Below are positions 7,324-16,725 of a stretch of 51,790 nucleotides of DNA, piece by piece. Made by a program: the position numbers and the translations under genes. Position 1 is the stretch's first letter. Every line of letters begins with the position of its first letter. Origin of the DNA: Flavobacteriaceae bacterium CG2_30_31_66 (GTDB lineage Bacteria; Bacteroidota; Bacteroidia; Flavobacteriales; Flavobacteriaceae); assembly GCA_001873065.1 (NCBI GenBank), contig MNYM01000006.1:1-51790 (forward strand). The letters run 5' to 3'. The notes beneath the pieces were generated by a model. The model saw only the letters and a program-made list of their open reading frames with translations. It had not been told where the DNA came from and did no database searches.

Positions 7324-7625
7324 TTTCTTACTTTATAATCGCAAATTTCTTTAAAAAAATGTACTTATTTGCTATTTACTATCAATTTTTATTTCTTTAA
7401 ATTAAAAAAAATAATGAAATCACCAAGATTGTTTAAAAAAAATCCATTTCTATTACGATTGCGTATATAAATTGAATAACTTAGACCTTTAAAAATTATA
7501 GAACTCGTAAAAGTGAACAATAGCATGGTTTTTATGATTTAAATCATGTTTATGAGTGATGATAGTATCTAAATTTACAGTATTAAAAAAAGAATTTAAT
7601 TAAATAATTAGAAAACAAACAAAAC
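7324..7625 (+). promoter_or_regulatory. Intergenic region before pckA
   Basis: This is a 302-base AT-rich gap between the divergent bshB1 and pckA. I see no gene. It holds a perfect palindrome ATGATTTAAATCAT (7534-7547) and a -7-like element TAAATTTA (7570-7577), both described separately, and no clear promoter signature for bshB1 beyond an imperfect GAAATTTG on the minus strand near 7345. Confidence 0.5.
7535..7546 (+). promoter_or_regulatory. CRP/FNR-type box upstream of pckA
   Basis: TGATTTAAATCA fits TGAT-N4-ATCA, the FNR-type half-sites, inside a 14-base perfect palindrome. Its centre lies 29.5 bases upstream of the first base of the -7 element TAAATTTA at 7570-7577. This puts it close to -42 relative to the expected start site, the class II activator position. 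The same spacing occurs at nirK and at the gene starting at 45400. Confidence 0.6.
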
Positions 7626-9245
7626 ATGGAAATAATAAAAAATACAGATGTAAGTATTTATGGAATCCAAAATGCCCAAGTGCATTGGGATTTGAGTTCA
7701 GAAGAATTACAAAAAATTACCATACAAAAAGCTATGGGTAAGGAAACCAAAAACGGTACATTAGCCGTAAATACAGGAAAATTCACAGGAAGATCTCCTC
7801 AAGACCGTTTTATTGTAAAAGACGATTATTCTACAAACAAAGTTTGGTGGGGTAAAACAAACAAACCAGTGACAAGTCAAAATTTTGACCAACTAAAAAA
7901 CAAAGTTGTTGAGTATTTATCAGGAAAAGAACTATTTGCAAGTGACGCTTATGTTTGTGCAGATCCTGAATATAAAACGAATGTTAGATCTATTGTTGAA
8001 TTTCCTTGGTCAAGCATGTTTACTTTTAATATGTTTTTAAGACTTTCAAAAGAAGAACATAAAAATTTTAAAGAAGATTGGTTGATACTTTGTGCTCCAG
8101 GCTATTTGTGTGATGAACCAGAAAAATATGGCATTAGACAGGGTAATTTTACCATTTTAGATTTCACAAAAAAAACAGTTTTAATTGGTGGCTCTGCTTA
8201 TACTGGAGAAATTAAAAAAGGGATTTTTTCTGCGCTAAATTTGATTTTACCAACCGAAAGAAACGTTCTTCCAATGCACTGTTCTGCAAACGTTGGTGAA
8301 GCTGGAGATACCGCCATCTTTTTTGGATTGTCAGGAACTGGAAAAACAACGTTGTCTGCGGATCCTGAAAGAAAATTGATTGGAGATGATGAACACGGTT
8401 GGACAGCTGAAAACCGAATTTTTAATTTTGAAGGGGGTTGTTATGCCAAAGTAATTGATTTATCAGCTGAAAAAGAACCTGATATTTTTGGTGCAATCAA
8501 ACCAGGTGCAATTTTAGAAAACGTGGTTTTTGACACTAATGGTGAAGTTGATTATATGGACAGTACCATCACTCAAAATACTCGTGTAAGTTACCCGATT
8601 TATCACATCAACAATATTCAAAAACCTTCTTATGGAGACAATCCAAAAAATATTTTCTTCTTAACAGCAGATGCTTTTGGAGTATTGCCTCCGATATCAA
8701 AATTAACACCAGGTCAAGCTGCATATCATTTTATCTCTGGTTACACTGCCAAAGTTGCAGGAACAGAAGCAGGAATTGTTGAACCAGTTCCTTCTTTCTC
8801 AGCTTGTTTTGGAGAACCATTTATGCCTTTGCATCCAACAAAATATGCAGAAATGTTGAGTAAAAAAATGACGGAAGCTGGTGTAAATGTTTGGTTGATA
8901 AACACTGGATGGTCAGGAGGACCTTATGGAGTTGGTTCAAGAATTAAATTGAAATATACAAGAGCGATGATTTCTGCTGCTTTAGAAGGGAAGTTAGATG
9001 AAGTTGAATTTCAACAACACCCAATTTTCGGATTGTTTATGCCTAAATATTGCCCTAACGTGCCAATAGAAATGCTCGACCCAATGAATACTTGGTTGCA
9101 AAAAGGCGCTTATGTTAGCAAAGCCATTCAATTAGCTCATTTCTTTCATTTGAATTTCGAAAAATTCTCAGCTGAAGCATCAAAACACATTATGGAAGGT
9201 GGTCCTTTAATTGACGAACATCACCATTTAGATGATCATATCTAG
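7626..9245 (+). CDS. pckA: Phosphoenolpyruvate carboxykinase (ATP)
   Basis: A 539-residue cytosolic enzyme converting oxaloacetate and ATP to phosphoenolpyruvate, CO2 and ADP, the entry step of gluconeogenesis. Visible motifs are the substrate loop GRSPQDRFIV (about 54-63), the PEPCK-specific stretch around 205-222 with the Mn ligand region (MHCSANVGE), the kinase-1a P-loop GLSGTGKTTLS (about 233-243), the kinase-2 motif LIGDDEHGW, and ENVVFD. The length is normal for ATP-type PEPCK. It is transcribed alone, with an FNR-type box upstream and a terminator right after the stop. Start ATG at 7626. Confidence 0.97.
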   Translation: MEIIKNTDVSIYGIQNAQVHWDLSSEELQKITIQKAMGKETKNGTLAVNTGKFTGRSPQDRFIVKDDYSTNKVWWGKTNKPVTSQNFDQLKNKVVEYLSGKELFASDAYVCADPEYKTNVRSIVEFPWSSMFTFNMFLRLSKEEHKNFKEDWLILCAPGYLCDEPEKYGIRQGNFTILDFTKKTVLIGGSAYTGEIKKGIFSALNLILPTERNVLPMHCSANVGEAGDTAIFFGLSGTGKTTLSADPERKLIGDDEHGWTAENRIFNFEGGCYAKVIDLSAEKEPDIFGAIKPGAILENVVFDTNGEVDYMDSTITQNTRVSYPIYHINNIQKPSYGDNPKNIFFLTADAFGVLPPISKLTPGQAAYHFISGYTAKVAGTEAGIVEPVPSFSACFGEPFMPLHPTKYAEMLSKKMTEAGVNVWLINTGWSGGPYGVGSRIKLKYTRAMISAALEGKLDEVEFQQHPIFGLFMPKYCPNVPIEMLDPMNTWLQKGAYVSKAIQLAHFFHLNFEKFSAEASKHIMEGGPLIDEHHHLDDHI

Positions 9246-9273
9246 TGTTTATCGGTTTTTGTTTAATTTATTT

Positions 9274-9302
9274 AAGAGAGGTTTTTTAAAAAAATCTCTC
9301 TT
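9274..9302 (+). terminator. Rho-independent terminator after pckA
   Basis: The stem AAGAGAG-GTTTTTT pairs with AAAAAAA-TCTCTCTT and is followed by a run of T to 9308. It sits 29 bases after the pckA stop. Confidence 0.75.
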
Positions 9303-9326
9303 TTTTTTATAAATATGTAATAAAAT

Positions 9327-10487
9327 CTAACATAAAATCGCCTTTTCAATTGCTTGTTCAATATCAGCAATCAAATCTCTGGTTTCTTCAATGCCTACTG
9401 AAAAACGAATCAATCCGTTTTTGATACCACGCTCCAAGCGCTCCACTTCGCTCAACAAAGCGTGCGTAGTTTGCACAGGACTCACTGTAGTACTCTCCAA
9501 ACCTGCCAAACTCATAGAAGGTTTTATCAATCTCAATTGACGCTGAAAATTCATGGCATCAATTGTGTTTTTCAATTCAAAAGACAACATCGCTCCAAAA
9601 CCATTCATTTGTTTTTTTGCAATTTCATACTGCGGATGTGACAATAATCCAGGATAATAAACCGCATCAATATTTGGATTTTTCTCTAAATATTCAGCCA
9701 TGATTTGCGCATTTTTAGTTTGTTCTTTTACCCGCAAGTTCATTGTTTTTAAACTTCTTTCTAACAACCAAACTGTTTGATCGCTGAGATTTCCTCCATA
9801 ATTTATAGCAGTTTTCCATATCAAATCGATATGTTCTTTGGTAGCAGCAATCGCACCTGCTGAAATATCAGAATGACCTCCCATGTATTTAGTTGCTGAA
9901 TGTAAAATAATATCTATCCCGAAATCAAACGGATTTTGGTTGATTGGCGACGCAAAAGTATTGTCAATCATTGTGATGATTTGATGTTGTTTTGACAAAG
10001 CAGCAATGGCTTGTATATCTGTAATTCCCAACAGCGGATTTGAAGGCGTTTCAATATATATGACCTTAGTATTTGGGCGAATTAACGGGTTAAAATCTTC
10101 AATTTTGTCGGATTCAGTAAACGAATATTCAATGCCAAATTTGTCAAATTCATTTGCAATAAAATTAAAAGTCCCTCCATAAATCACTTGCTGAATAATA
10201 ATATGATCACCTTTTTTTAGGAAAGCGAACAATGCTGCCGAAATCGCCGCCATACCCGAGCTAAAAATAAGTGCATCTTCTGTATGCTCTAAAATTGCAA
10301 TCTTTTTACGCAAAAATTCTTGGTTTGGTGTGTTAAAATATCTTGGATACCGCTTGATATCAACACCATCAAAAGCATAAGAAGTAGAGGGATAAATTGG
10401 AGAAACTGCCCCTTTAAACTGCTTGTCTTCTACTTCACCAATATGAACGCAAATCGTGTTTATTCCTAGTTTATTTGAATTTTTCAT
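9327..10487 (-). CDS. Cys/Met metabolism PLP-dependent enzyme (cystathionine/methionine gamma-lyase type)
   Basis: A 386-residue trans-sulfuration enzyme with the PLP lysine in SATKYMGGHSD (K200), the ring-stacking stretch VIYGGTF (101-107), SSGMAAI (76-82), and the phosphate and Asp site IDNTFASP (174-181). The family includes cystathionine gamma-synthase, cystathionine gamma-lyase, methionine gamma-lyase and O-acetylhomoserine sulfhydrylase; they cannot be separated safely here. The short length and S/T pattern fit a lyase. It is transcribed leftwards, alone, and converges with pckA. Start ATG at 10487. Confidence 0.85.
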   Translation of the reverse strand: MKNSNKLGINTICVHIGEVEDKQFKGAVSPIYPSTSYAFDGVDIKRYPRYFNTPNQEFLRKKIAILEHTEDALIFSSGMAAISAALFAFLKKGDHIIIQQVIYGGTFNFIANEFDKFGIEYSFTESDKIEDFNPLIRPNTKVIYIETPSNPLLGITDIQAIAALSKQHQIITMIDNTFASPINQNPFDFGIDIILHSATKYMGGHSDISAGAIAATKEHIDLIWKTAINYGGNLSDQTVWLLERSLKTMNLRVKEQTKNAQIMAEYLEKNPNIDAVYYPGLLSHPQYEIAKKQMNGFGAMLSFELKNTIDAMNFQRQLRLIKPSMSLAGLESTTVSPVQTTHALLSEVERLERGIKNGLIRFSVGIEETRDLIADIEQAIEKAILC

Positions 10488-10745
10488 GAAATATATTTTA
10501 TGTGGCTAAATTAGTAAATTCAGTTTGAATCTTATAAAAAAGCTTTCTTTTATGAGTATAGTTTTGCTCTTGGAACTAAAAATAAAAACGAATTTCACAA
10601 ATTGACATGATTTTAAAAAGATTTTATTTCTCTTGAGATTTGTTATAATAAATCACCTTAAAAATCATTATTTATTATTTTTTTCAAAAAAAACTTTTGA
10701 AAGAAAAAGAACAAACAACTTCTATTTTCAAACTCTATAGTTTTT

Positions 10746-10753
10746 TATATTTG
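10746..10753 (+). promoter_or_regulatory. -7 promoter element of DUF808 gene
   Basis: TATATTTG matches TAnnTTTG exactly and lies 14 bases before the ATG at 10768, so the 5' leader is very short. Confidence 0.6.
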
Positions 10754-10767
10754 CAGATAAAAAACGT

Positions 10768-11646
10768 ATGGCTTCAGGAATATTTGCTTTGTTTGATGAT
10801 GTAGCTGCCCTCATGGATGATGTTGCGGCGATGAGCAAAATAGCAGCAAAAAAAACAGCGGGTATTTTGGGTGATGATCTTGCTGTAAATGCTGAAAAAG
10901 CCATGGGATTTGTGTCTGACCGCGAAATCCCAGTAATTTGGGCAATTACAAAAGGTTCTTTTATCAACAAGTTCATTATACTTCCTATAGTCTTTATTTT
11001 AAACGCTTTATATCCACCAGCGATTATCATTATTTTGGTAATGGGTGGTTTGTATTTGGCTTATGAAGGTGCAGAAAAAATATATGAATTTTTTGTACCT
11101 CACAAAAAAGAACACAAAATAGAACCTATTGAAGAAATAACCCCAGCGCAGGTGCTTGTTTACGAAAAAACCAAAATTAAATCTGCTATTCACACAGATT
11201 TTATCCTGTCTCTTGAAATTGTCATTATTGCCATGGGAACAGTGGCAACAGCAACTTTTACAGAGCAGTTGATCGTTGTAACAATTGTTGCTTTGATTGC
11301 TACTGTGGGTGTTTATGGCATTGTGGCATTGATGGTTAGGATGGATGATGCAGGGTATAAATTGATTAAAAAAGGAGCAGGTTCAAAGGGAATATTCACG
11401 TTTTTTGGAAATATTTTGGTAGATTCATTGCCTATTATTATTCGTGGTTTGTCTGTTATTGGAACACTTGCTTTGCTCTTGGTTGCTGGCGGAATTTTTG
11501 CACATCATATCGATTTTCTTCATCACATTTTAGTCTCTTTACCTGCAATACTCAAAGAATTTTTGATTGGCTTGGGAGTTGGTAGTATGATATTGCTATT
11601 GATAAAAGGATATAAAAATTCAAAAAAAATGCTATTTTCTAAGTAA
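10768..11646 (+). CDS. DUF808 family inner-membrane protein
   Basis: A 292-residue protein with the family opening ASGIFALFDDVAALMDDVA and the segment KKTAGILGDDLAVNAEKA, as in E. coli YedI. Hydrophobic segments lie at about 70-100, 145-200, 225-250 and 255-280. A charged loop at about 108-130 (HKKEHKIEPIEE) breaks the first and second hydrophobic blocks. The function is unknown; a transport role has been proposed for the family. It is a single-gene unit with its own promoter. Start ATG at 10768. Confidence 0.88.
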   Translation: MASGIFALFDDVAALMDDVAAMSKIAAKKTAGILGDDLAVNAEKAMGFVSDREIPVIWAITKGSFINKFIILPIVFILNALYPPAIIIILVMGGLYLAYEGAEKIYEFFVPHKKEHKIEPIEEITPAQVLVYEKTKIKSAIHTDFILSLEIVIIAMGTVATATFTEQLIVVTIVALIATVGVYGIVALMVRMDDAGYKLIKKGAGSKGIFTFFGNILVDSLPIIIRGLSVIGTLALLLVAGGIFAHHIDFLHHILVSLPAILKEFLIGLGVGSMILLLIKGYKNSKKMLFSK

Positions 11647-11805
11647 CTTTCAATCGTTTATTTAACCCATGAAATAGGTTCTTATATTGTTCGCATTCAA
11701 TGTAATTTTTCAGAAAATTTGATTTAAAGATTATTAAAAACTATTGATTGTTTATTGTAATTTTTTTTTAATAAGATTGAATTTCGTTATGTGTTAACAA
11801 AAAAA

Positions 11806-11826
11806 AGGAACTCAGTTTAAGTTCCT
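11806..11826 (-). terminator. Terminator of the MacAB-type operon
   Basis: AGGAACT (11806-11812) pairs with AGTTCCT (11820-11826), flanked by A-runs on the left and T-runs on the right, so it can work in both directions. It lies about 22 bases beyond the stop of the leftward operon and also downstream of the DUF808 gene. Confidence 0.75.
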
Positions 11827-11848
11827 TTTTTTAGTAAATGTTTTAGAG

Positions 11849-12958
11849 TCAATTTTCAGCTAATTCTTCGTCTTTTTTAGTTTTCTTATTCCAAACTTTA
11901 ATTTCATCATCCTTTTTAAGTCCTTTTAAAACTTGAACATTTACGCCATCAGAAGTGCCCAATTCAAGGAATCTTTTTTCATATTTTTCGTCTGTTACTT
12001 TCACTTCTACAAAAGGTTTTTCAGTTTTTTTATCGAATTGTAATAAAGCCTCTTTAATAGCCATAACATTATTTTTTTTCTCCAAAACAATTTCTGCATT
12101 GGCACTATAGCCTGCTCTTATATAATAATTGCTATCCAATGAAACATCTGCTTTGATTTTGAACTGCACTGCTCCTGCTTCTTCAGTTCCTTTTGGGGCA
12201 ATAAAAGTGAGTTTTGCTGGGAATTTTTTACCTTCAATAGCTCCAATTGAAACTTCGATATCAGAACCATTGATTAATTTGCCAACTTCGGATTCATCTA
12301 CTTTTCCCTCAAAAATCATTTTACTCATATCTGCAATCGATGCAATCGTAGTTCCTGCATTGAAGTTGTTTGACTGAATAACTTGGTCTCCTTCTTTTAC
12401 AGGAATTTCAAGAATTGTTCCAGTCATTTGTGCATAGATATTGGTATTGGCAGCACCTCCTGAACCTGATGAGCCAATTTTGATAATTTGATAATCGTTT
12501 TGCGCGTTTTTTAAATCTTGTCTGGTTTGATCATAGGTTAACTCAATATTTTCAAATTCTTGTTTAGAAATTACGCCTTTTTCAAATAAATATTTGTTTC
12601 TATCATAAGAAATTTTTGCATTGTCCAATCTAATTTTAATATTGTCAACACGACCTTTAGCACTGATCAATGATTGCTCATTTGGCACTACTCTTACTGT
12701 GGCAATCAAGTCGCCTTTGACAACTTTTGTTCCCTCGAGCAAAAAAATTTTATCGATAATTCCAGTGATTTGTGGCTTGATTTCAATCTCTTCTAAAGGT
12801 GTTACTTTTCCGGTAGCTACTGATTTTTTTACAATTGAGGTTGTGAAAGCCTTTTCAGTTTCATATTTCACAGGAGATGCACTGTTTTTCTTTCCAAACC
12901 ATATTAATACGGCTATTAATGCAATAATAATACTTCCAAAGATGATTATTTTTTTCAT
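11849..12958 (-). CDS. Efflux periplasmic adaptor subunit (MacA/HlyD family)
   Basis: A 369-residue membrane-fusion protein. It has one N-terminal membrane anchor (residues 3-21), a barrel-sandwich half-motif (VTPLEEIEIKPQITGIIDKI), a helical hairpin at about 95-155, a glycine/serine-rich link SSGSGGAANT, the second lipoyl half (AQMTGTILEIPVKEGDQV) and beta-barrel parts to the end. It bridges an inner-membrane ABC pump to an outer-membrane channel. It is last in an operon with an ATPase and two permeases; 32 bases separate it from the permease before it. No TolC-like gene is nearby, so the outer-membrane partner must be elsewhere. Substrate unknown. Confidence 0.88.
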   Translation of the reverse strand: MKKIIIFGSIIIALIAVLIWFGKKNSASPVKYETEKAFTTSIVKKSVATGKVTPLEEIEIKPQITGIIDKIFLLEGTKVVKGDLIATVRVVPNEQSLISAKGRVDNIKIRLDNAKISYDRNKYLFEKGVISKQEFENIELTYDQTRQDLKNAQNDYQIIKIGSSGSGGAANTNIYAQMTGTILEIPVKEGDQVIQSNNFNAGTTIASIADMSKMIFEGKVDESEVGKLINGSDIEVSIGAIEGKKFPAKLTFIAPKGTEEAGAVQFKIKADVSLDSNYYIRAGYSANAEIVLEKKNNVMAIKEALLQFDKKTEKPFVEVKVTDEKYEKRFLELGTSDGVNVQVLKGLKKDDEIKVWNKKTKKDEELAEN

Positions 12959-12990
12959 TTGTTTGACTATTTATTTCTTGTTTTTGGTTG

Positions 12991-14208
12991 TTATTCTTCT
13001 CTTAAAGCGTCAATTGGTTTTACAATTGTTGCCATGTATGCGGGTATAAATCCTATCAATGTTCCTAAAATTACCAATATTGCATAGGCAATTAAAATAA
13101 TAGGAATATTTACAGTTGGGTTCGTCAGCCATTCTTTATAATCAATAAACATAAGGATTAAACCTCCTGCAATAATTCCTAACGAACCTGCTAAAAGTGT
13201 TAAAAACAGTGATTCTAAAATAATTTGTTGTCTCACTTTATTGGGTGTTGCTCCTAGTGCTCTTCTGATACCAATTTCTTTGGTACGCTCTTTTACTGTG
13301 ATTAATAATATATTTCCAATAGCAAAAACCCCTGCGATTAAAGTAGCAATCCCAACAAACCAAGTTAGGAACTGCATTCCTGTTAAAAACCCAGTAACTT
13401 TCGCAATTTCTTTTCCAAGATTAAATCCTCTGAAAGCTCTATTATCTTCAGGATGAACATTGTGAATATTTTTTAATAAAAGTTTTACATCCGCTTCAAC
13501 TTGCACAATATCAAAATCTTTTTTTCCAGTAACTACCATCCAAATAAATTTATCTCCTTTATTATACACCAATTTAAAGGTACTAAAAGGGATATGGATA
13601 TTATTTGTGCCTTCAAATCTTGATGTTTTATAAACACCAACAACTTGATAAGAAATACCACTTATTTTGAGATTAGTACCAATAGCATCTTCATTTTTTT
13701 TGAACAATTCTTTATAAACACCTTCCGAAATGACACATACTTTTCTTTTTTCATCAATGTCTTTTTGGTTGATGAATCTTCCATCGGTCAATCGTTTCTT
13801 TTGAACTTGATCAAGCAAAGGGAAGTCTCCAAAAACAGTAAAATTTCCAGTTTTAAAACCATAGGTCACTTGACCTCCAGTAGCGTTTCTTGGGACAACG
13901 AATTGAACTCCTTTAATTTCCTTTTTGATGATTTCAACATCTCTGATAGTTAAATCTATCTGTTTTCCTTCTTGAAATCCTTTGAAAGGCATTGTTGTTC
14001 TACTTCCGCTTATAAAAACGCTATTTGTTGCAAAATCCCCAAACAAGTTATTAAAACTGTTTTCGATTCCTTTCGCCGCACCTAGTAATCCTACCAATAA
14101 TAAAATCCCCCAGAAAGCTCCAAAAATAGTGATGGCAGTTCTTCCTTTGTTTTTACGGATACTGTCATAAATCTCTTGCCAAGTATCTTTTTCAAATATA
14201 AATCTCAT
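12991..14208 (-). CDS. ABC transporter permease, MacB/FtsX type (second copy)
   Basis: A 405-residue protein with an N-terminal membrane helix (about 20-42), a periplasmic MacB-core domain (about 45-265), and three C-terminal membrane helices (about 280-305, 330-355, 365-395) around KERTKEIGIRRALGATPNKV, the usual FtsX-family coupling stretch. It ends with a conserved PAYMATIVKPIDALREE. It starts one base after the stop of the other permease, so the two are co-translated and probably form a heterodimer. Start ATG at 14208. Confidence 0.9.
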   Translation of the reverse strand: MRFIFEKDTWQEIYDSIRKNKGRTAITIFGAFWGILLLVGLLGAAKGIENSFNNLFGDFATNSVFISGSRTTMPFKGFQEGKQIDLTIRDVEIIKKEIKGVQFVVPRNATGGQVTYGFKTGNFTVFGDFPLLDQVQKKRLTDGRFINQKDIDEKRKVCVISEGVYKELFKKNEDAIGTNLKISGISYQVVGVYKTSRFEGTNNIHIPFSTFKLVYNKGDKFIWMVVTGKKDFDIVQVEADVKLLLKNIHNVHPEDNRAFRGFNLGKEIAKVTGFLTGMQFLTWFVGIATLIAGVFAIGNILLITVKERTKEIGIRRALGATPNKVRQQIILESLFLTLLAGSLGIIAGGLILMFIDYKEWLTNPTVNIPIILIAYAILVILGTLIGFIPAYMATIVKPIDALREE

Positions 14209-14209
14209 A

Positions 14210-15439
14210 TTAATCTGCGCTTAATGCTACAACCGGTTTTATTCTGGCAGCTCTTTTGGCAGGTAAATATCCTGCAATTACACCAGCAATGATGAGCGTT
14301 ACAGTTGCGCCAATAACAACAGGCGTTGAAACACTTGGATTTAAAATAAAGTATTCTTTGAGTGATGGACCAACTACTTTTAATATTCCAACTCCTAAAA
14401 TAAGCCCAAAATACCCAGAAATTGTAGTGATAAAAATAGCTTCTTGTAAAATCATAGCTACTATATCTTTTGGTGTGGCACCAACAGCTTTTCTGATTCC
14501 AAGTTCTTTGGTTCTCTCATTTACAACATAAACCATAATATTACTTATCCCTACAACGCCCGCAATCAAAGTTCCAAATCCAATAATAAAAATCAAAATT
14601 CCAAGACCAATCATCATGTTTGTGACTTCTCTATTTCCAGAAGCATTGTTAAATAATCCAATAGCTCTTTGATCTTCTTGAGAAACATCGTGTTTTTCTT
14701 TTAATGTTCTCAACATTTTATTTCCAAAAACGATTGCCTCATCAATACTCAAATTAGGGTTGTATGTGATGCCAAACTCATCCAAATGATCGGTATTTCC
14801 ATACAGTCGTTGCATTGTTGTAAATGGAGTATATATAAATCTTTCGTCATTATCACCTCCTGGATCAGAAAATACACCAATTACTTGATACATAATTCCT
14901 CCTATTTTTAATTGCTTTCCTACAGCACTTAATTGTCCAAATAAATCATCTTCAACCAATCTTCCTATAACAACTACTTTCGATTTTTGATAAATATCTC
15001 TTAAATTCAAAAACCTTCCTTCTTCTACTTCTGCTGATTCTTGAATTTGATATTCTGGATAAATACCCCGTAAAGTATACGTATCTTTCTTACTTTTATG
15101 AACCACTTCAACAATTCGCTGGATTCTTGGGCTAATTGTTTGAATTTCTTTTGAAAAATTTTCTTTTAGAAATTTGAAATCATCATTTTTGAACTGTATT
15201 TTTTTTCCAATTTGATTTCCTTTGTATGCAACCGTAGTGAAACTAGACCAGATATAAATTGCATTGATTGCATCGCCTGCAAATTCTTTTTTAAACGTAT
15301 TTTGTAAACCATTTCCAATCCCAAACAATAACGTAAATAACAAAATAGCAAATGCGACTGTAAATCCAGAAAGAATAGAACGAAGTTTGTTTTTGCTAAT
15401 ACTTTGGAATATTTCTCGCCAACGATCGATATCAAACAT
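14210..15439 (-). CDS. ABC transporter permease, MacB/FtsX type (first copy)
   Basis: A 409-residue paralogue of the following permease with the same plan: N-terminal helix at about 20-45, periplasmic domain to about 270, three C-terminal helices, coupling stretch NERTKELGIRKAVGATPKDI, and ending PAKRAARIKPVVALSAD. It starts two bases after the ATPase stop. With the ATPase and adaptor it builds a tripartite pump of MacAB type. Start ATG at 15439. Confidence 0.9.
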   Translation of the reverse strand: MFDIDRWREIFQSISKNKLRSILSGFTVAFAILLFTLLFGIGNGLQNTFKKEFAGDAINAIYIWSSFTTVAYKGNQIGKKIQFKNDDFKFLKENFSKEIQTISPRIQRIVEVVHKSKKDTYTLRGIYPEYQIQESAEVEEGRFLNLRDIYQKSKVVVIGRLVEDDLFGQLSAVGKQLKIGGIMYQVIGVFSDPGGDNDERFIYTPFTTMQRLYGNTDHLDEFGITYNPNLSIDEAIVFGNKMLRTLKEKHDVSQEDQRAIGLFNNASGNREVTNMMIGLGILIFIIGFGTLIAGVVGISNIMVYVVNERTKELGIRKAVGATPKDIVAMILQEAIFITTISGYFGLILGVGILKVVGPSLKEYFILNPSVSTPVVIGATVTLIIAGVIAGYLPAKRAARIKPVVALSAD

Positions 15440-15441
15440 AA

Positions 15442-16134
15442 TTATACTGTTTTTGGTGCTTTGGTCAATTCGTCACTAACAATTACACCATCTTTCAATC
15501 TTACAATTCTCTTGGTTTGTGCTGCAACCTCTTCTTCATGCGTAATCACAAATACTGTCATTCCTTCATTATTGATGTCTTTTAGCAAATCCATCACAGA
15601 ATCTGTAGTCGTAGAATCTAAAGCTCCTGTTGGTTCGTCAGCCAACACCACTTTTGGTTTGGTAACTAGAGCTCTTGCAATTGCAACACGTTGTTTTTGT
15701 CCTCCAGAGAGTTCATTTGGCAAGTGATTTGCCCAATCTTTTAACCCAACTTTGTCTAAATAATCCATCGCAATTTCATTGCGTTCTTTTCTGCTAACTC
15801 CTTTATAATAAAGTGGTAAAGCTACGTTTTCTAAAGCAGTTTTGTAAGAAATTAAATTGAACGATTGAAACACAAATCCTAAGAATTTATTTCTCAAAAT
15901 TGCTGCTTTTTTTTCGTTCAAATCTTTGATTAACTGGCCATTTAAATAATATTTTCCTTCATCATGAACATCAAGCAACCCAACAATGTTTAACAATGTT
16001 GATTTCCCTGAGCCTGATGAACCCATGATAGAAACAAATTCACCTTCTTTTATATGTAAATCAATGCCTTTTAAAACGTGAATGAACTCTTTTCCAATAG
16101 GATATGATTTATGCAGTTTTTCTATTTTAATCAT
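15442..16134 (-). CDS. ABC transporter ATP-binding protein (MacB/LolD type)
   Basis: A 230-residue ATPase with Walker A GSSGSGKST (about 38-46), Q-loop FQSFNL, signature LSGGQKQRVAIARAL (about 141-155), Walker B VVLADEPTG and H-loop FVITHEEEVA. It is the first gene of the leftward four-gene exporter operon and would energise the two permeases. Start ATG at 16134, about 20 bases after a -7 element. Confidence 0.93.
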   Translation of the reverse strand: MIKIEKLHKSYPIGKEFIHVLKGIDLHIKEGEFVSIMGSSGSGKSTLLNIVGLLDVHDEGKYYLNGQLIKDLNEKKAAILRNKFLGFVFQSFNLISYKTALENVALPLYYKGVSRKERNEIAMDYLDKVGLKDWANHLPNELSGGQKQRVAIARALVTKPKVVLADEPTGALDSTTTDSVMDLLKDINNEGMTVFVITHEEEVAAQTKRIVRLKDGVIVSDELTKAPKTV

Positions 16135-16152
16135 TCTTTGGTTAATTTTATA

Positions 16153-16160
16153 CGAAAGTA
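16153..16160 (-). promoter_or_regulatory. -7 element of the exporter operon
   Basis: On the minus strand TACTTTCG resembles TAnnTTTG with one change. It lies about 18 bases before the ATPase start. Confidence 0.45.
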
Positions 16161-16274
16161 TTCAATTATTGATTTTATGAATCTTAACTCTATGTTAAAA
16201 GGAAATATTTCCTGTTAATAAAATTTAGACGTTTCAATAAAATAATTGTTACATGGATTTTGAAAAAGTTGCTG

Positions 16275-16282
16275 TATTTTTG
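16275..16282 (+). promoter_or_regulatory. -7 element of the DCC/HAD/aldo-keto reductase operon
   Basis: TATTTTTG is an exact TAnnTTTG match 26 bases before the ATG at 16309, divergent from the exporter operon promoter. Confidence 0.55.
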
Positions 16283-16308
16283 TGGTAGTGTTTATAACAA
16301 AAAGTTAA

Positions 16309-16725
16309 ATGTTTGATATCCCAAAAGATAAGAAATTAGTACTTTCAGATGGTGTTTGCAATTTGTGCAACAGTATAGTTTTGAAAATCATTAAATACGA
16401 CAAAAAAGATATTTTCTTGTTTGCCAATCTTCAATCAGAGGTTGGTAAAAAAGTGACTGATTATTTGAAAATTGACACTAAAAAAATAGATTCTATCATT
16501 TTATATGATCCAGGAGTTTCTTATGAAATTAAAAGTTCGGCAGCATTAATAATCATGAATGACTTTGGTGGATGGTGGTTTTTGACAAAATTATTTTGGA
16601 TATTTCCAGTAGGTATAAGAGATGTTGTGTATGATTATATCGCTAAAAATCGCTATAAATGGTTTGGAAAAAAAGAAAGTTGTATGGTACCAACACCCGA
16701 AATAAAAGCTAAATTTTTATCTTAA
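16309..16725 (+). CDS. DCC family thiol-disulfide oxidoreductase-like protein (DUF393)
   Basis: A 138-residue protein with the family signature DGVCNLCN, the CxxC being C17 and C20, in a thioredoxin-like fold; a later conserved aromatic stretch includes FPVGIRDVVYDYIAKNRYKWFG. Family members are named for Asp-Cys-Cys and are presumed to be redox proteins without a defined partner. The stop codon is directly followed by the ATG of the HAD gene, so the two are one transcript. Start ATG at 16309. Confidence 0.88.
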   Translation: MFDIPKDKKLVLSDGVCNLCNSIVLKIIKYDKKDIFLFANLQSEVGKKVTDYLKIDTKKIDSIILYDPGVSYEIKSSAALIIMNDFGGWWFLTKLFWIFPVGIRDVVYDYIAKNRYKWFGKKESCMVPTPEIKAKFLS